Shown one piece after another: positions 1-11,269 of a stretch of DNA of 64,000 nt. A model generated the notes under the pieces. That model was given only the letters and a program-made list of their open reading frames with translations, ran no database searches and was not told the DNA's origin. The position numbers and the translations under genes were made by a program. Position 1 is the first letter of the stretch. The number at the start of each line of letters is the position of its first letter. Origin of the DNA: Chiua virens (Eukaryota > Basidiomycota > Agaricomycetes > Boletales > Boletaceae); assembly GCA_019787685.1 (NCBI GenBank), contig JAHNUO010000006.1, forward strand, positions 2,108,001-2,172,000, given 5' to 3'.

Positions 1-1030
1 ATGTTGATAGGGAAACAATACAGCCCTTCTCCATTGGTCTGGAAGTATGGGACTACGAGCTGGCTAGCGCCAGACGAAGAGTTGAAAGCAGACCATGAGG
101 TCGGATCTTGGGCTGTGGAAATGAGGATTCCAACTGTGGGGTACAAGAGGCTATTAGCCGCCCGAGAATGCTCGCCGTTTGCACAATGACGAAAGTTTAC
201 CTGTCCAGGTTGGGTGTTCGCTGTTGAGTTCGATTACCCCATTGCTAATCGGGAATGTAGTACGATTGCTGACCGCGTTGTTATACCCGTCTGCGATAGC
301 CACAGATTAGATTATTTTCGGTGCTCAGTACCAGCATAACTACTAACCACAGAACGTGGGTTCCGAATCCTGAACAAAAGGACCTCTTGGTAAAGGATAC
401 TGAAGTTGGAAGTGTCCAGTTGCAACACCGAGGGATGCAGCGACGATAGCAAGAGAAGTGAGACGCATTTTACGAGATGATTCTCCTGTGAGGAACATCC
501 ACTCGTTCAGCTCGAATTTAAGGTATTTCTGTAGTAAGGTACACCCCTGCCAGTGAAGCTATTTAATTGCCAGATTAAATTAGATGAAAAAGAATTTTCA
601 CCTGAGGATGTCCCTGTTTGGTCCCAGCCTTTCACAATGTAGCCTAGACGGTTCTGTACAGTCTAGTTACGGTGAGCAAGACCCAAATCCGAGTGCTCCG
701 AGTCTCCCCACTCCATCTCCCTCGTTCTCTTAGACTTCGCCTTGAAAATTACCAGAGGTTCGCCATGACGTTCCGAGCGAGTGCGTCAACTGCTTGTGCA
801 ATGCATATTCATACGAAAACGTTGGATGAACTTGAAGTCTTAACATTCGAGTCAAAAACGAAAGGTGACAGTGTCAGTCCAGCACGTCCTAGCTGAATTG
901 AAGTCCAATGAATGACTTCTACATTACATGACAGATGAAGAATCATTGTAAGATCCTCGAGGTATCCATCACCATACTACGTGTCAAAGAGGACAAGTCG
1001 TCGCCGCGCATTCTATTCCTGATTACGACC
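1..1030. other. No recognisable gene
   Basis: I looked at both strands. The open frames here are short (at most about 74 codons), match no family I know, and show no convincing chain of splice sites. An open frame touches the left edge (1-189, plus strand) and could be the end of a gene lying outside the window, but its protein is not recognisable. Confidence 0.4.
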
Positions 1031-1575
1031 CTATGCGTCCAAACTGAAATCCTCTCCAACACCCAACCCTAGGATGATAGAGATGATATAAGCAGCATTG
1101 AAAGTCCTGTATACCGAATTGAATTTGGAATACATTGAAACGACTCACACTCACATGACAGACAACATGAGGATATATGCAAACATCGACTGGATGGCTT
1201 GAATAATCCCGCGAGGGATATCACGAGAAGATCTGAATGGAGGAATGAACCTGCGCGTGAGAATGACACGATCCCCAGATGTTTCAACGACGTGTTTCTT
1301 CCCAGAACTGGGATGTACGCCGCTTGATAACAGGATTGCTCTAGCCATCGACATCAGAGATGAAAAGCAAGATATCAATGACCTGCAAACTTAGCACTCC
1401 ATCGCAACTCTTGAGCACGTCGGTAGGCGGCAAGCCCACGTTCCAAAATGCAACACAGAAACAATCCCATGGAAGCGCCAGCGATCGCGCCATGCGATGA
1501 AGGACGCCAGGCTTTGAAGATGAGGTAGTCTGTGTTTCCGAAATGCAACCACGGAGTCATCATTCCCGTTGTCAT
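1031..1575 (-). CDS. Ctr-type copper transporter
   Basis: Ctr/SLC31 proteins form trimeric pores that carry Cu(I) across the plasma or vacuolar membrane. Three exons (1575-1383, 1338-1155, 1106-1031) join in frame to about 150 residues, the usual size. A short Met-containing start (TTGMMTPW) leads into helix 1 (HFGNTDYLIFKAW). After a loop come helix 2 with the diagnostic MxxxM motif (MLSVM) and helix 3 with a GxxxG-like packing motif (LGLGVG). The first intron splits a poorly conserved loop, so its exact ends are the weakest part. An in-frame stop lies upstream of the chosen ATG, though an extra 5' exon is possible. Whether it acts at the plasma membrane or the vacuole cannot be told. Confidence 0.85.
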
Positions 1576-2573
1576 ACTCGCAGCTGGCTGGATGGAAAGA
1601 TAGAGTGGAACGATGTCGGTTGTTCAACGAAAGGTGCCAGCGGCTGAACAGGTGACACATTTACACGCCACGGTGACCGGGGATATCCCGATTTAGACTT
1701 ACATATCCTGATCCAGGATAAATCATTGGAAATTATAAATGATGGAGCGCTCCTAATCGATAGATCGATAAGGATTTGCCAGGTCAGTTCGATTTGTTGA
1801 GCGAATTCATATTGTAAAATAGTTCCAGTCCGATCCCATGTCAATCTCACTCAAGGCTTGAGGGGGGGGCGCGGGACGGCATCTCATCATAGTCAGGTGA
1901 TGGTCTGAGACAAGCGGTGACAACCCCTTGTGAAATGTAGACTCGGGGAACGGAAAAAACCGCTGCGGCAAGCTCCAGTGACAGGTGAAAGTCATGTGCC
2001 ATGGCGACAGAAATGGCTAGCTGCAACATCAGTTTCACTCCCAGGCGGCAGTTGAGGCAAGTGATGGTGAAGGCCGGGCTGGAACGGGAGGTGAATATGT
2101 ATGAGCTGGGAAGTGGGTAAAATCGCGATAATTGTTGGAATTGCCGACGCATGGAGCTCGAATAACCGATGGGCGGCAAGAAAAGGGGTACGGCGACAAG
2201 AGGAACGACGAAGGAATAAACGGGAGATTCGAGGGACAGTTTTTCGCTTGCTTGGGCGCGGCGATGAGAAGGGATAGTGCTCGGCGGCACGAAGTAACAC
2301 AAGTGTTCCGAGAACTGCGCTCCCACTTGTGTGACTTCGTGTTGCCCCGGTTGGAGGAGAGCGTGCAGTGAATGTTTCGCATCGGAGAGAAAGCGCCCGT
2401 GAGTCTTGGTCCGAGAGACGGAGGTGAGTAATTGAGTTGAGGATGGAAGAGGTAGAGGAGCAGGAGGAGAAATGGGGGGTGCGGCAATTATGCTCATCCA
2501 ATCGCAAAATGCCGAAATAAGTCACTCCGAAGCCTTATATGTATGTAATCAGGATTCACGCTTTACGAATCCG
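1576..2573. other. Intergenic, no supported gene
   Basis: Several overlapping open frames of 150-216 codons lie on the minus strand at 1847-2525. They overlap each other in three frames, are rich in Ser/Pro/Leu with no domain, and are probably chance frames. An 18-bp inverted repeat lies inside at 2288-2341. Part of this stretch must hold the promoters of the flanking divergent genes. Confidence 0.45.
2288..2341. repeat. Inverted repeat / hairpin, 18-bp arms
   Basis: The arms at 2288-2305 and 2324-2341 are reverse complements over 18 bases with one mismatch, separated by an 18-base loop. There is no following T tract, and it lies more than 230 bp upstream of the rhodanese start. Confidence 0.7.
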
Positions 2574-3213
2574 ATGCTGCGAATTGTACTCATCAACGCT
2601 TCTCGCTCGTCCGTTCGGCCTGGTCTCCTCACCCGCGGTGTCGTTGCACCGTCTAGGCTACTTGCTCGCAGCCTCTCCTCAAAAGCCCATGATGAACAGG
2701 CTCTCAAAGCAGCGCGCAAGCTCAATGACAAATTGCAGGAGAACTGGAAGAGCCCGGTTCTCACCTATGAACAACTCAAACCGAGAACACTCAGTCCTAG
2801 TACTGTATGTCCTCTCATTCTTCACAATGCAGCACCTGAACACCTATCCTCGTCTAGGATGCTTACCTTATTGATGTCCGGGAGCCCGACGAGGTGATGC
2901 AGGGGTCTATTCCCTCATCTGTGAACCTCCCACTTTCTGTGCTCGCCAATTCCCTCAACCTGAATGCTCAGGCCTTTCGTAGTCAGCACGGCTTTGACAA
3001 GCCAGGAAAGGCTCAGGAAATAGTCTTTTACTGCAGAAGTGGTAAGAGAAGTGCCTCCGCGTGCGATATTGCCAGGAGAAACGGCCATGAAAAGTGGGTA
3101 TTCCGTCCCGTTTCGCCGAACACTAATCAAACTTCTTGCATAGTATCATCAATTATGAAGGGTCTTGGCTCGACTGGGTGTCTCGGGAAGGAAACGGTCG
3201 AGGTTCACCCTAG
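2574..3213 (+). CDS. Rhodanese-domain protein, probably mitochondrial
   Basis: Rhodaneses move sulfane sulfur from a donor such as thiosulfate to an acceptor through a cysteine persulfide. Three exons (2574-2804, 2858-3093, 3144-3213) give 178 residues. Residues 1-35 are rich in Arg/Ser with almost no acids (LLARSLSS), like a mitochondrial presequence. The rhodanese fold follows: YLIDVREPDE, then the active loop CRSGKRS with the catalytic Cys, and the closing part NYEGSWLDW. The single-domain size matches fungal PspE/Gltp-like rhodaneses. The chosen ATG is the one directly before the presequence. An upstream in-frame ATG at 2472 would add an unlikely leader. The physiological acceptor is unknown. 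Confidence 0.88.
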
Positions 3214-3411
3214 GTTTAGGGCCATATCGACTCCATAGCTGAAAAACTTAGCTATGTACTCTGTAGACGATATCGAATATCGAATACCAGTCCGAAGTTG
3301 ACCCGTTTTCTTCTTGATTTATGATCACTACATATTCCCGTTTCTTGCCGACCGCCATTCTAAGCGCAAATTTGACTTGCTATTTCGGTTATCCCCGTTG
3401 CTTGTGTCACC

Positions 3412-4294
3412 ATGCTCTCCCGAACTCTGCCTAAGCTTTTACCGCGACGTACGTTGCAAAACTTGCCACGCGTTGAGGGCGTCGCACTCCTGTCAACAGT
3501 CAAGACTCTCTTTCCGGCCACCAGACATGCTACTTCACGACACACCCACGCCCTACAAGGCTCTCTCCACAGACGAGCACTAAGCACGCCTGCACCTCAT
3601 ATCACACATAGGTGAGCGGATTCAATCATCACTTGCATTCACTTAACATTCGCTCGGACGACATGGACATTAAACCATTTGCAGCGATCTGCCCATGGAC
3701 AGGTACCATGCCCTCGCTGATGCAACTATGACTTCTCTGCTCGAGCGACTGGAAGACCTCCTAGACGAGATGACCAACGAGGGCTTTGAAGTTGACTATC
3801 ACGTAGGTTGCAGGGCGACCACTCTTGCGCTTCAAGCCGCTAATAGACATTGTTTCTAGAGTGGTGTGTTAACACTCAACCTCGGCTCGAACGGGATATA
3901 TGTGATCAACAAGCAGCCTCCGAACAAGCAGATTTGGCTTTCGTCCCCCGTTAGGTTCGTCCGGATGTCATTGGTTTGGCGTCTGGTGCTCATGTTTTCA
4001 TTTTCCAAAAACACATTGGCGCATCATTCTCAACATTGCATGATGTGTCTGACGCCACCTGTGGTTTCTACACGTGAATGCATCGTTTCATCGGTGGCCG
4101 GTTGTTCATTACATTTGCTAACTGAATGAACGGTCAGCGGTCCGAAGCGATATGACTATGTACCGTCCACGGACGACTGGCGATACTCTCGGGACGGAGA
4201 AGGAATGGCCACTCTCTTGGAAGAAGAACTCAGTCGCGCGCTCGGGCGGGCGGTGATGCTGAGACTCGAACGAGTTTCAGGGGCCGTCGAGTAG
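3412..4294 (+). CDS. YFH1: Frataxin, mitochondrial iron-sulfur cluster assembly
   Basis: Frataxin binds iron and speeds persulfide transfer on the Nfs1-Isd11-Isu complex in the mitochondrial matrix. Four exons (3412-3611, 3685-3802, 3860-3954, 4138-4294) give 189 residues. The first 65 residues are a basic, acid-poor presequence (RRTLQNLPR). The mature domain has the acidic first helix ([10 protein letters not shown]), then strands [20 protein letters not shown], the invariant QIWLSSP and GPKRYDY, and a final helix ([10 protein letters not shown]). All introns keep the frame at these conserved joints. It follows the rhodanese gene on the same strand by about 200 bp. Both proteins act in mitochondrial sulfur or iron chemistry, but the adjacency may be chance. 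Confidence 0.97.
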
Positions 4295-4470
4295 ATGCTA
4301 AAAATATGTACCTCGTTCTTGTCGACTACAGAAATCTAAAGGTATGGGATGATATAATTGTTGAGAATACCCTACAGTCTACCGTATGTATATACACACA
4401 AGTATGGGATGCAAGTAGATGGTGTCCATAAGTCCATATGTGTGTGTGAGTGACGAGGATCGAAAACTAT

Positions 4471-5208
4471 TCAAGCCCGCAGGCTAGATTGGTTGGCGGA
4501 GGTATTTATCCCCGCGACATCACGTCTGCGGGAGAGAAATAGCGAACCTAACAGTCTGGAACTGTGGTTAGTACTTGCGAATCCATACGTTACCAAATAT
4601 AAGTGTCATACCTGTTAGCCCCTTCGTAACGCTGTCGCACGCACTGGACTTCCTCGACGAGCTCCTTTTCTGCTAGTCCAATAAAACGACATTGATCCGT
4701 GGGTTCATCGCAAGTAACTTGTGGAGATGCAGGTTGAGGGCGATAAGACAATTCCTCGGTCCAAGGGGCCTGCTCCCTTAGTGGGATGTATGATTTGGAA
4801 GGTAGTATGCTAGCGGTTGGATTCGGGCGCTGATCATGAGAAGAGTGAGCAAACAGCAATCTGTGCTGGTTGAGGACGTGTAGCTCGTGGAGGAGGTGGT
4901 TTGCGTCCTTGTATTGACCCTCCGCCATCAATGGATGAAGCGGTGATCCATACGCGTCATGTGCGTCTTCCTCTGCCCAGTCCTCCTCCCCGTCGCTCTC
5001 ACTGTGCGGACCAGTGAAATCTGACCGCAGCCAGCCTCTCAGCGCACCGTCTAGTGGAGGAGGTTGTACGCGTGGCCGTTTGGAATGGGGCTGAGTTGGG
5101 TCTGGGGTGTGCGAATGAGATGGTCTGATGGCACTGCCGGGAAGGAATGAGGGTGAGTCACCTGAGCGACGAGGGAGGTGGTGTCGTCGGGCGCTGTCGT
5201 TTTAGCAT
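4471..5208 (-). CDS. Conserved-looking protein of unknown function
   Basis: Three exons (5208-5162, 5133-4612, 4561-4471) read through cleanly to 219 residues. The protein starts MLKRQRPTTPPPSS, is Pro/Ser/His rich up to about residue 45, and has an acidic stretch (SDGEEDWAEED) near residue 65. It then has a helical part (DANHLLHELHVLNQHRLL) and a second one near residue 180 (GLAEKELVEEVQCVRQRYE), and ends with a basic tail. The early KRQRP and SKRPRV patches could be nuclear localisation signals. I recognise no domain. The intron ends are good (GTGACT..CAG; GTATGA..branch TACTAAC..CAG). It is divergent from the WDR70-like gene with about 140 bp between start codons. Confidence 0.65.
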
Positions 5209-5348
5209 GGTAGTTGGATGAAGGTCGGAATGCCACCTTTGTAATTACAGGGGGTGGTCGGAGTACTTACTTACACACATACAAAGCGCTGTAAAGGTGA
5301 CCTCTGCCACCTTGCCAACTACCACACGCACGACTACACACAACCGTT

Positions 5349-7850
5349 ATGGCCAACATGGATGTCTTTGCTGCCATGGGCATATCTGGTTTTGGCAAGG
5401 CTGCTAAAAAGCGGGAGCTCGATCCGTCCCGTTTTGACGTGGCGAAAAGGCAGGATGTACCAGTCAGTAGCCATGCTTGACTCGTTCCTCTCTACCTCGT
5501 GTTGACCAGCTGTTTCTCGTCCACAGGCAAAGCAGGCACCTGAACCTGGGCCGAGCAAACCTGCCTTGGACCTACCACAGGTCGAGATTGGCCCATCAGC
5601 GTCGGTTCCACCTGTAAAGGGCTCCGTCCCTTCCGACGGGCCCTCCGAAGATGCATCGGACGGTAGTGCGGATGAGGCAGAAGAAGACGAGCCTGAGTAT
5701 GACCCCACTTCTCCCTCACTTGCTGCTCCGCCTGAGTTTCCTATCACGCATGAGGCAACGCTAAAAGAGCACACCAAGGTCATCTCAGCTCTCGCACTCG
5801 ACCCGAGTGGTGCACGTGTACTGAGCGGGTCGCATGATTACGACTGCAAGCTTTGGGATTTTGGTGGGATGACTTCCCATCCGAGGTCCTTCAAGACATG
5901 GGAACCAGCAGGCAGCTACTATGTAGGTCCTTTTTTATGCCTCCAGTTGGAGCGACGACGATCCATTTACACTTTATTAGGTCAACGACGTGAAGTTTTC
6001 CAACAGTGGGCAACAAATGCTCATTCTTCCTGCTACTCTCCAACCGAGACTCTACGATCGAGATGGCGAAGAAGTGTACTGCGCTCCGAATATCTTGCGA
6101 GAATACAAGCTGAAGCTACACTAGGGCAACTTTCATAAAGGGCGACATGTACATCCGAGACATGAAACACACTGCGTATGACTAGTTACTAGGGTTTGAA
6201 TGACGCAGTTTGATGTTATCTCCACAGCGGACACGTTGGCGAGTTGACGGGATGTTGGTGGCATCCACGGGACGAACAGATATTTATTACGAGTGCTGCC
6301 GATTCGACTATCAGGTAAGACTACCTAACTTACAGTTTACTTCCCTCCGTAATATTCACTGGGTTTCACAGAATTTGGGATGTGGAAAATAAGCGCAAGC
6401 AAAAAACAGTTATTGTCGTCAAGTCGAAAGAGCGGGGGGCTCGAACCAAGGTCACGGCGTGTGCCTACTCTCCAGATGGGAACCTCATCAGCGGAGGTAC
6501 GTATAGGAAATCAATCCTGCGATGCTCTTAAATATGTACATCTTGCAGCCTGCCTCGATGGGGCACTACATATGTGGCAATCTTCGTCCAATTTTGTACG
6601 CCCGAACATGACGGTTGAGGGCGCTCACGCGAAGTCGACGGAGACAGCCTCCGTAGTATTCTCGGTGGATGGTAGAACGGTCCTCACTCGAGGAGGAGAT
6701 GACACTGTTAAACGTATGTACGTTTCCTTAACTGATTCAACTTTCCTGAAGTGCACCTTTCTAGTATGGGATATTCGTTCCTTCAAACGGCCTGTGGCGA
6801 TTCGTTCGGAGTCGACGACACTTTACCCTGGCACGAATGCGGTCTTTAGTCCCGACGAAAAAAAGTATCCTTACGGGTGTTGGTGCCACGAAGGAGAAAC
6901 AAGGACGGCTCATGTTCCTCAACAGAACGGATCTGAGTGTCGTGAAGGAAGTGGAGATGGAATCGACCCCGGTGAAGGTAGTGTGGCACTCCAAGATCAA
7001 CCAAATTGTCACCGGACTCTCGAATGGGACGATATCGGTCTTATACTCGCCGGAGACCTCGACCCACGGCGCGAAGCTCCTATTATCGAAGGGAGCACCG
7101 AAGCGACCGACAGTGGAGGATTTGTCGGATGCACTTGCAGCACCGACGATTATGACACCACATGCACTACCTATGTTCAAAGATGGAGACGGAATTGTGA
7201 AAGGAACAAAGCGCAAAAGGGAAAAGGACCGGCTGGATCCACGGAAGAGCCGCAGACCAGAGTTACCAGTCACTGGACCGGGCAAGGGAGGACGGGTTGG
7301 AGCAAGTGCGACGCAAGCATATCGTCCAGAACTTGGTGCGGGACACGACGCGGGACGAAGATGTGAGTGATCTAGTTGACTTTGCAATCATTGTCTGGGC
7401 GCACAAGCCGCGCTGGATGGGTTTTCTGGGCTTCTTAAATTCGCATCGCGTCACGTTACATGACGCATCAAATTTTTGTGCGACACGGTTTCCATGCTGA
7501 TTCTTAGCGACTGAACGGTTGTCATGTTCTTTTGCATTGGCATTCCACAACAGCCACGAGAAGCACTGCTCAAATACGCGGACAAGGCGGAGGCCGATCC
7601 ACAGTGGACTGGAGGTGAGCACGAGCGTTTTTCACTTGCCTTTGAGGCGCCTCCTTTCGAATCCCTCGCTGCGGAGTGCCAATTATGGAAGGGATGCCGT
7701 GGCGGAGATCGAAAAAATTGTATTGCTGTGTTTACAAGCTGACGTGGCGGCTCTTCCCGGGGCTTCTTTTTTTTTTTCCCAGCATGGCGACAAAACCAAC
7801 CAAAGCCAGTGTTTGCGAACGTCTCAGAGGACGAGAAAGAAGACAAGTAG
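5349..7850 (+). CDS. WDR70: WDR70-like WD40-repeat protein (two frame breaks)
   Basis: WDR70 proteins are nuclear WD40 propellers; in yeast and humans they are linked to H2B ubiquitination and DNA-break repair. The start MDVFAAMGISGFGKAAKKR is the family N terminus. An acidic linker follows, then WD repeats with GSHDYDCKLWDF, SAADSTIRIWD, DGALHMW and RGGDDTV. The family C terminus is present: MTPHALPMF, EKDRLDPRKS, PVTGPGKGGRVG, PREALLKYA and PKPVFAN. About nine exons join in frame, but two places need a shift. One is an A7 run at 6858-6864, where six A would keep KSILTG in frame. The other is at about 7311-7325, between GASATQ and IVQNLVRD. Neither can be an intron. All domains are otherwise preserved, so I read this as a working gene with sequence errors rather than a pseudogene. 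Confidence 0.88.
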
Positions 7851-7988
7851 GGTGTACGAGATGGAACGTATGGTGGTATACAGTAACTGTTTATTTGCAA
7901 AGGAAGGGTAGCAAGAGTGATGCGGTGTGAGTGAGTATTTTGGATGGTCCCTGCGCTGGTTTGAGATCGAACCTTAATTCCGGTCGCC

Positions 7989-7995
7989 TATAAAG
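7989..7995 (+). promoter_or_regulatory. Possible TATA box
   Basis: A TATAAAG motif lies about 95 bp upstream of the ATG of the bromodomain gene, a usual distance for a fungal TATA element plus 5' leader. Evidence is motif and position only. Confidence 0.35.
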
Positions 7996-8088
7996 ACCCA
8001 ATGGGTGGCTGCCGATTCCCCAAATCCAAAACTCCCCTTCCCCTCTCCAAACGTCACGCAGTGTGACTACAATTGTCACGCGCCACCC

Positions 8089-10869
8089 ATGAACGCGACT
8101 GATGCTCAACACAACGCGCCCGCCGTCGGAATTGATGACAAACCAGCCTCGCCCGCCCCCACCGTCGACGTACCACCCGACAACAATGGTACACGTGATA
8201 GACAGTTTATATCCAAATTACACCTTAGCTAACCCTAAACAAAAAAAAGATTCATGCGTCTTCAACTCTTTACCAAACGGTCATGTCCACGAGAGTGAAC
8301 TAGATTCCAGTTGTCCAATGTCCGTCTCCCCATCCGATCCAGGTGCGTCCTTGTATCTCTTTCTTTCTCTACCGCCCCTCTTATCTGTGTAGCTTCTCTC
8401 CCCACTCAACCCCCTGCTGCATCTCTACCCCCGTCCCCAGTACAGCCAGATGCCCCCCAAGACATAAAGATGGTCGATACTCCCGAGGCCGCCGTCGAGG
8501 AGATGCTCATTTCCAACGCCGCTTCCCCAGACGTCTCCACTCCCGATGCTGCTCCTAACGGCAAGCTCTCTTCCGCAGATGCTGCCAACACCGATGCAGA
8601 TGGCGACGTCCATATGGAGCAATCGACACTCGTAAACGGCCATGCAGACGCGACCGATGTCAAGCTACCCACGCATCACGATTCATTCACCACGATTCGT
8701 TCTCCCAACCATGTCTCGTCTCATCAGGTGGACGCGGATGTGGATGACGACGTGATGCCTCCGCCTGCAAAACGTGCGCGCAAATTCTCTGATGCCGATC
8801 AAGCCTCTCTCGCGAATGTAAGCCTTATGCGTTGTACTCGTCCATTCTCGCATACTGATACATAATCTTTGTGATCCCATTTTCTCAAGACTGCATCTCC
8901 ACCCCCGGTCACTGGTTCTTCCATCCAGCTGCATGAAGAACCTGCCCCCAGTCCTACCCCTGTTCCACCAACGCCTCTTGGGGGCGCTGCAATGAGTTTG
9001 CAGCAACATCGCTTCTGCCTTTCGACTATCCGATCTTTGAAAAAGATGAAAGACGCGGTGCCGTTCCTCCATCCCGTTGACCCTGTCGCCCTCAACATTC
9101 CTCACTACTCCAGTATCATAAAAAGTCCCATGGATTTGGAGACGATCGAGCGCAAGCTCATGTCTTCCAACCCTCAAAAACCCGACCCGAATCCAATAAC
9201 CCACGCTATAATAGCGCCGACGAGTTCGTTGCTGATGTCCGACTGGTGTTCACCAACTGCCTCACATTCAATGGGCCGGATCATGCCATATCCAGGGCAG
9301 GCAAGCATGTCGAGTCCGTTTTCGACAAGCAAATAAAGAATTTGCCACCACCACAAGTGGTATGTGAGTGTTGATAACTTTCGTGGAAGAGGTTCTGATT
9401 TTCTGTAGGTCAAACCTCCTGTCAAAGTCGTCACTCCTCCTCCCCCTCCTCCAGCGCCCGCAAAGAAAGTCACTCCTGTTCAAGTTGCTCCTGTTCGACG
9501 CGCTTCTACATCCGTTCCCGTGATCCGACGTAATGAAATGGAGCAAGCGTCCGCGCGTCCAAAGAGAGAGATACATCCGCCCCCTCCCAAAGATTTGCCA
9601 TATGCCGACGCGCCGAAGAAGCTACGGAAAGTCAAAGTAGTCAAAGACGATGGTTCGGGAGAGCAGCTCAAGTTCTGCGTCAAGCTCTTGGCGGAGCTGC
9701 ATCGGAAACAACACTGGACTATCGCGCATCCGTTTTACGAACCAGTTGGTGCGTACTCGACTCCGTACTTTTTATCTCGTCGCTCATCGAATCGCCCCAG
9801 ATCCAGTCAAGCTGGAGATTCCCACATATTTCAAAATCATCAAAAAACCAATGGATTTATCCAATATGCGGAAGAAACTGGAGAATCACGAGTACCCGAA
9901 TGCGTCCAAATTCTTCGATGATTTCAAGTTGATGATTCGAAATTGTTTCACTTTCAACCCTGCTGGCACGCCTGTTAACCAGGCAGGCATTGAGTTACAA
10001 CGCCTTTTTGATGAGAAGTGGAAGAACTTGCCACCACTACGGGAGCCAAGCGAGGAAGAGGAGGAAGAAGACGAAGACGAGTCAGAGGAGGACCGCAATC
10101 GTGCGTGCACCTTTGAATACGACAACGCCCTTGTACTGATGTGGTGACTTATATAGGCAGAATTGCCTCGATAGAGGCACAGATCGAGTCGATGCGAGGA
10201 AATTTGCTCGCTTTGAAGAATCAGCCCGCGAAGGAGAAGAAAAAGAAAAAAAAGGAACCGAAACCCACTGCTGCCTCGACGTCGAAATCTGCCACCTCTC
10301 GTAACACCAAGGCTGCTAATGCTGGAAATGGCGCGGTGAAACGGAAGGCAAAGAAGCAGATGCAGGAGGACGATACGCTGTCGTTTGATCAGAAGAAAGA
10401 CCTGAGTGAGGCGATAACTCAGCTTTATGGACCGAAGTTGGAGAGAGTCATTCAAATCATTCACGAGGGCGTTCCCGAGATTCGCGACGTGAGTAGTTTC
10501 GCATCGTGAAGGATGCGCCACCTGACTGAATTTTAGAGCACCGAGGAAATTGAGATCGAGATCGACCTGTTGCCTGTGAACGTGCTTACGAAGCTGTACA
10601 ATTTCGTGTTGCGGCCCTTGCGGCAACCTCCTCAGAAGCGCAGTCGCGCGACAGGGAAGGGCACTGGTACAGGCGGTCTCAAGCGCAAGAGCATGGACGA
10701 AAATGTTGAGGCAGAGAAGATCCGGCAACTCGAGGAGCGTATGAAACTCTTCGACAACCCGTCAGGAAACGGTACCGTTCCCACCCCCGTTCCCATCACG
10801 CGACATGACGATAGCGATCATTCATCGGACTCGAGTTCTGATGAAAGTTCTGGGAGTGAGTCCGACTGA
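8089..10869 (+). CDS. BDF1: BET-family double bromodomain protein (one frame break)
   Basis: BET proteins bind acetylated histone tails and recruit transcription machinery. Exons run 8089-8188, 8250-8342, 8393-8817, 8889-9359, 9409-9748, 9801-10100, 10157-10488 and 10537-10869. An acidic Ser/Ala-rich leader carries an NLS-like PPAKRARK. Bromodomain 1 has PFLHPVDPVALNIPHY, SPMDLETIERKL and the acetyl-lysine-binding Asn in FTNCLTFNGPDH. Bromodomain 2 has HPFYEPVD, KPMDLSNMRKKL and NCFTFNPAGTPVN. A Lys-rich linker leads to the NET domain (SFDQKKDLSEAITQL, EIEIDLLP), then an acidic Ser tail (SSDESSGSESD), the usual BET order. Inside bromodomain 1, between NPQKPDPNP and NPRYNSADEF (about 9172-9210), the frame moves by one base with no GT or AG to explain it. 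Confidence 0.93.
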
Positions 10870-11269
10870 TTCCGTGCTTTTTTGTTTTGGGGTGTTGTGT
10901 TTCAGTCTTCAGGTGAGGCAGTGTGGTGAGGACTTTTAGTAGGGGCTCATTCTTACTGTTTTCTCATAATGACGAGTGTTTTACTTTTGATCTTTATAAC
11001 CTTCTCTTCGAACCACTTGCTTTCCACTTCCATTTCCCTCTCCATCAGCATCCCCGTACCTACCTACATCAAATTAAAGAACAGCAGTGTAATTAGCTAA
11101 TTCTAGTCAACCGGTCGTGTCCGTCTAGAGCGAGTAGATGCCGTCACGTCAAGATCAAGCAGCCATATTTGTAGCAATAGTCAAACTCCCTTGAAGCTCA
11201 TTGATGTTCGATGAGATGGGGTGTAGATTCCAACCAGTCATAAACACCAAATTAGTGATATGTACAAAG
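10870..11269. other. Intergenic between convergent genes
   Basis: This is about 400 bp of 3' flanks of the bromodomain and G-patch genes. It is T-rich just after the plus-strand stop. I see no gene. Confidence 0.5.

Noticed and set aside
1847..2525. Open frames of 150-216 codons on the minus strand
   Set aside because: Three frames overlap over the same stretch, none shows a domain, a good start or splice support; probably chance.
6858..6864. Programmed frameshifting at the A7 run in WDR70
   Set aside because: Other breaks in the window share no slippery motif, and the expected product needs only six A; a read error is simpler.
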